DNA of 9,051 bases, from assembly GCA_003154855.1 (NCBI GenBank), contig PMEV01000345.1, positions 5,094 through 14,144 on the forward strand. Reading direction: 5' to 3'. This stretch comes from Bryobacterales bacterium (lineage in GTDB: Bacteria; Acidobacteriota; Terriglobia; Bryobacterales; Bryobacteraceae). The notes beneath the pieces were generated by a model. That model was not told the DNA's origin. It did no database searches and worked only from the letters and a program-made list of their open reading frames with translations. The position numbers were made by a program, and so were the translations under genes. Positions within the stretch are counted from its first letter, which is position 1, and the number at the start of each line of letters is the position of its first letter. Positions 6,527 through 9,051 of this stretch are shown here, piece after piece.

Positions 6527-8893
6527 CTATTTATAAAGCAGATACTGCTCGCGGACCTTCAAGAAGGCGCGGAGGGGCTCCTCGTAGTCCTGCTGGATGA
6601 GGCTGGGGTCCTGGCCCGCCTCGAGCATCTGGACGGCGCGCCGGGAACCGATCAGGCCCTGATGCTGGGCCAGGTCGATCCGCGGTGGGTAGAGCTTGCG
6701 AAGGGCCGCGGCGATCTCGAGGCCTAGCCGGGAGCTGGGGAACGCCTCACGGTCGGTGACCACGAAGCGGACGCCCTCAATCCACACTCCGGCGAAAGGT
6801 GAGGCGGCCGGGCGGAAGCGCGTGGGGTACGCGCGGACGCCGGGGATGAAGCGCGCATTGAGGCTGGAGGCAAGCTCTGCCCCGCGGATCCAATCGGCGC
6901 CGATCTGCTCGAAGGGCGCATCGGTCCCGCGTCCGACGGAGTAGTTCCCAGCCCGCTCGAGCATGGCCACCCCGGGGTAGAGCAGCGCCGCGGTCAGGCT
7001 GCGCATATTGGGAGAAGGATCGGTCCACACCAAGCCAGTGGAATCGAACCAGTCGCCGCGCTGCCAGTTGCGCATGGGAACGGCATGCAGCTCGGCGCCT
7101 ATCTTATTCTCCGCGTTGAACATCCGCGCCAGTTCGCCGAGGGTCATGCCGTGCCTCAGCGGCAGGCCGGCGAAGTAGCCGGTGAAGGAGCGCAGGTCGG
7201 CATCCAGCAGCGGCCCCTCTACGTGGACACCGGTGAGGGGATTAGGCCGGTCCAGCACGAAGAACGGGATGCGGCGCGGGGCGGCGGCTTCCATGGCATA
7301 CGCCATGGTGGTCAAGTAGGTGTAAAAGCGGGCGCCAATGTCCTGGATGTCGAAGACCAAGGCATCGATCTCGCGCAGCATCTGTGCCGTGGGGCGGCGG
7401 TTGGCCGCCGAGTAGAGGCTCCAGACGGGAATCCCGGTGGCGGGGTCCTTGGTATTGCCGATGTCCTCGCGGTTCTCGGCGCCGGAGAGGCCGTGCTCGG
7501 GAGAGAACAGGGCGGCCAGGCGCACGCCCGCCTCGAGCATGCGACCGGCGTTAGGCCGGACGTTGCGATCCAGGCCGGTTTGGTTGGTGATCAGGCCCAC
7601 GCGGTAGGGCCGCAGCGGGGCGAAGCGCTCTTCGGCCAGGGCGTCGAGCCCGGTGAGCACGCTGGCATTGCGGGCTACCACGCGATGCAGGCCGGCTCCC
7701 GCCAGGGTCTCGTTGTATCCGGTCAGGGTGACGCCCGGAGCCTGGATGCCTACCGCCACCGCGACCAGCGTGGCGACGCGGCCGCGCAAGGCGGTGATGG
7801 GGGGACGGCGGCGCGGATGCACGCTGTTGGCCAGCAGAATCACGTAGGTCTGGGAAAGGGGATCGATCCAGAGTGAAGTGCCGGTGAATCCCGTGTGGCC
7901 GTAGGAGCCGATGGGGAACAATTCTCCGCGGTTGCCGGAATAGGGCGAATCGATGTCCCACCCCAGGCCGCGCAGGATGGGCTGATCGGGCGGCGACTGC
8001 GGCGTAGTAAACTTCCGGATCGCGAGCGGGCTGAAAACGCGCACGCCGTTATAGTATCCCAGCCCCAACATCATTTCGGCGAAGCGGCCCAGATCGGCCG
8101 CGGTGGTAAACAGTCCGGCGTTGCCGGCGATGCCGCCCATATAGCGCGCCGATTCGTCGTGAACGACGCCCCGCAGAAGGCGTCCGTCGAGGTTCTCGGT
8201 AGGGGCAATCCGCGGGCCGAGGGCGGGCGGCGGCTGGAACATGCTCTCGCGCATCCCCAGCGGCTCGAAAACGTACTGGCGCGCGTATTCCGCGAGCGTC
8301 ATGCCGCCGATTTTTTGGACGATTTCGCCGAGCAGGATGAAGTTGATGTCGCTGTAAATGAAGCGGGCGCCGGGGGGAGCGACCGGCGCCTCGGCCAGCG
8401 CCTTGCGAATTCCCGTCTCGTAGCCGCTCCAGGGCGGATCGATATCCAGGTCGGGGCGCAGGCCCGAGAAGTGGGTCAGCAGATTCCGTATGGTGATCTC
8501 GCTGTGGCCGCCCTGGAACCCCGGCAGGTACTTCGTCACCGCGTCGTTGAGCCGCAACTTGCCGTGCTCGAACAGGTGCATGATGGCGGACGCGGTGACC
8601 ACCGCTTTGGTGAGCGAGGCGGCGTCGAAGACGGTGTCCAGCGTCATGGGCTCCCGGGCCGGGACCAGGGAGCGCCATCCGTAGGCCTTGCGGTGCACAA
8701 TCTCACCGCGATGGCCGACCAGCAGGACCGCGCCGGGGATCTGATCGTCGCGGATCGCCTCTTCGATGGCTGCATCCAGGTCCGCCGCCGCGGAAAACGC
8801 CGGGGCCGTTGGAGCCTCCTCGGAGCGACTGGCGCGCAAGGCGGCCGGCGCCAGCCCCATTCCGGCCACCACGAAGCGGCGAGAGACCTTCAT
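6527..8893 (-). CDS. Exported fusion: beta-lactamase-like serine hydrolase (AmiE-like) + NamZ/DUF1343 exo-N-acetylmuramidase
   Basis: A 788-residue two-domain protein. The N-terminus MKVSRRFVVAGMGLAPAALRAS looks like a short Tat-type signal (twin arginine, hydrophobic stretch, A-x-A-like end). Residues about 36-385 are a class C beta-lactamase/esterase-fold serine hydrolase: nucleophile motif S93-L-T-K96, Y180-S-D182 in the place of Y-x-N, and H333-T-G in the place of K-T-G. This YSD/HTG pattern fits AmiE-like amidases and esterases better than true beta-lactamases. Residues about 420-788 match the DUF1343/NamZ family (glycoside hydrolase GH171): RVGLITNQTG (431-440), SPEHGL (464-469), FDIQDIGARFYTYL (514-527), LDRPNPL (547-553) and the C-terminal YPGVAMLERAGNYSVGRGTDAPFE region. 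In Bacillus subtilis, separate AmiE and NamZ remove the peptide and then the terminal MurNAc from peptidoglycan fragments, so a joint cell-wall turnover role is inferred. Its ATG overlaps the dehydratase TGA (ATGA). Confidence 0.9.
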   Translation of the reverse strand: MKVSRRFVVAGMGLAPAALRASRSEEAPTAPAFSAAADLDAAIEEAIRDDQIPGAVLLVGHRGEIVHRKAYGWRSLVPAREPMTLDTVFDAASLTKAVVTASAIMHLFEHGKLRLNDAVTKYLPGFQGGHSEITIRNLLTHFSGLRPDLDIDPPWSGYETGIRKALAEAPVAPPGARFIYSDINFILLGEIVQKIGGMTLAEYARQYVFEPLGMRESMFQPPPALGPRIAPTENLDGRLLRGVVHDESARYMGGIAGNAGLFTTAADLGRFAEMMLGLGYYNGVRVFSPLAIRKFTTPQSPPDQPILRGLGWDIDSPYSGNRGELFPIGSYGHTGFTGTSLWIDPLSQTYVILLANSVHPRRRPPITALRGRVATLVAVAVGIQAPGVTLTGYNETLAGAGLHRVVARNASVLTGLDALAEERFAPLRPYRVGLITNQTGLDRNVRPNAGRMLEAGVRLAALFSPEHGLSGAENREDIGNTKDPATGIPVWSLYSAANRRPTAQMLREIDALVFDIQDIGARFYTYLTTMAYAMEAAAPRRIPFFVLDRPNPLTGVHVEGPLLDADLRSFTGYFAGLPLRHGMTLGELARMFNAENKIGAELHAVPMRNWQRGDWFDSTGLVWTDPSPNMRSLTAALLYPGVAMLERAGNYSVGRGTDAPFEQIGADWIRGAELASSLNARFIPGVRAYPTRFRPAASPFAGVWIEGVRFVVTDREAFPSSRLGLEIAAALRKLYPPRIDLAQHQGLIGSRRAVQMLEAGQDPSLIQQDYEEPLRAFLKVREQYLLYK

Positions 8894-9051
8894 TGCAGTT
8901 TCCGAGCGATTTCCTCGAGCTTGGCGGCCAACTCGGCGTCTTTGGCGGTGACGCCGCCGGCGTCGTGCGTGGTGAGGTCCACGGTGACCCGATCGTAGAC
9001 GTTCGACCATTCGGGGTGGTGGCCGAGGGACTCGATCATGACGGCCGCGGT
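8890..9051 (-). CDS. phhB: Pterin-4a-carbinolamine dehydratase, C-terminal part (5' end outside window)
   Basis: The last 53 codons of a cytoplasmic enzyme that dehydrates 4a-hydroxytetrahydrobiopterin, regenerating the pterin cofactor of aromatic amino acid hydroxylases; in some bacteria it also aids molybdopterin or folate metabolism. The visible part contains the family signature: AVMIESLGHHPEWSNVYDRV with the two active-site histidines, then LTTHDAGGVTAKDAELA and the closing helix AAKLEEIARKLQ. The usual length is about 90-115 residues, so roughly the first half lies beyond the window. The stop TGA overlaps the ATG of the serine hydrolase-NamZ gene, so the two are probably co-transcribed and translationally coupled, although their functions have no obvious link. 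No phenylalanine hydroxylase gene is visible here. Confidence 0.92.
   Translation of the reverse strand, partial: TAAVMIESLGHHPEWSNVYDRVTVDLTTHDAGGVTAKDAELAAKLEEIARKLQ

Noticed and set aside
6527..8893. Antibiotic-resistance beta-lactamase
   Set aside because: The YSD and HTG motifs and the fusion to NamZ fit AmiE-like amidases/esterases, not true class C beta-lactamases, which have YxN and KTG.
7895..8998. 367-codon plus-strand open frame opposite the serine hydrolase and dehydratase genes
   Set aside because: It spans two well-supported genes on the other strand and has shadow-type composition.

Overview
This is high-GC bacterial chromosomal DNA, tightly packed with genes on both strands. 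The gene mix, the GTG/TTG starts and the small AT-hook protein suggest a soil-type Acidobacteriota (Solibacter/Bryobacter-like). That assignment is inferred from general resemblance, not from any marker gene. There is no rRNA, tRNA, CRISPR array, insertion sequence, integrase or phage gene, and the window reads as core genome.

Layout. Positions 1-300 hold the C-terminal part of a DoxX-family membrane protein (+). It converges, stop codon on stop codon, with an Mrp/NBP35-type iron-sulfur carrier ATPase (297-1130, -). Divergent from the ATPase is a YbgC-like acyl-CoA thioesterase (1193-1594, +). This converges on a secreted TPR protein of unknown function (1638-2951, -), which has a signal peptide and a strong ribosome binding site. 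A 279-base divergent gap rich in hairpins follows. Next is a two-gene transporter operon (+): a sodium:solute symporter (3231-4676), overlapping by 8 bases an APC-superfamily amino acid permease (4669-6051). The operon ends in a clear intrinsic terminator (6082-6121).

The second half begins with a well-formed promoter bracketed by two arms of a perfect 17-base inverted repeat (6122-6138 and 6206-6222). It drives a 67-residue protein with two AT-hooks (6267-6470, +). On the minus strand, converging on this, is a 788-residue exported protein that fuses a beta-lactamase-like serine hydrolase to a NamZ/DUF1343 exo-N-acetylmuramidase domain (6527-8893). Its start overlaps the stop of a pterin-4a-carbinolamine dehydratase (8890-9051, partial at the window edge).

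How the genes fit together. The transporter pair is probably co-translated. The serine hydrolase-NamZ fusion combines two activities that Bacillus subtilis encodes as separate neighbouring genes (amiE and namZ) for cell-wall turnover, so it probably acts on peptidoglycan fragments outside the cytoplasm. The other genes look like unlinked housekeeping functions. The least explained parts are the AT-hook protein with its symmetric promoter region, the structured divergent gap at 2952-3230, and the secreted TPR protein.
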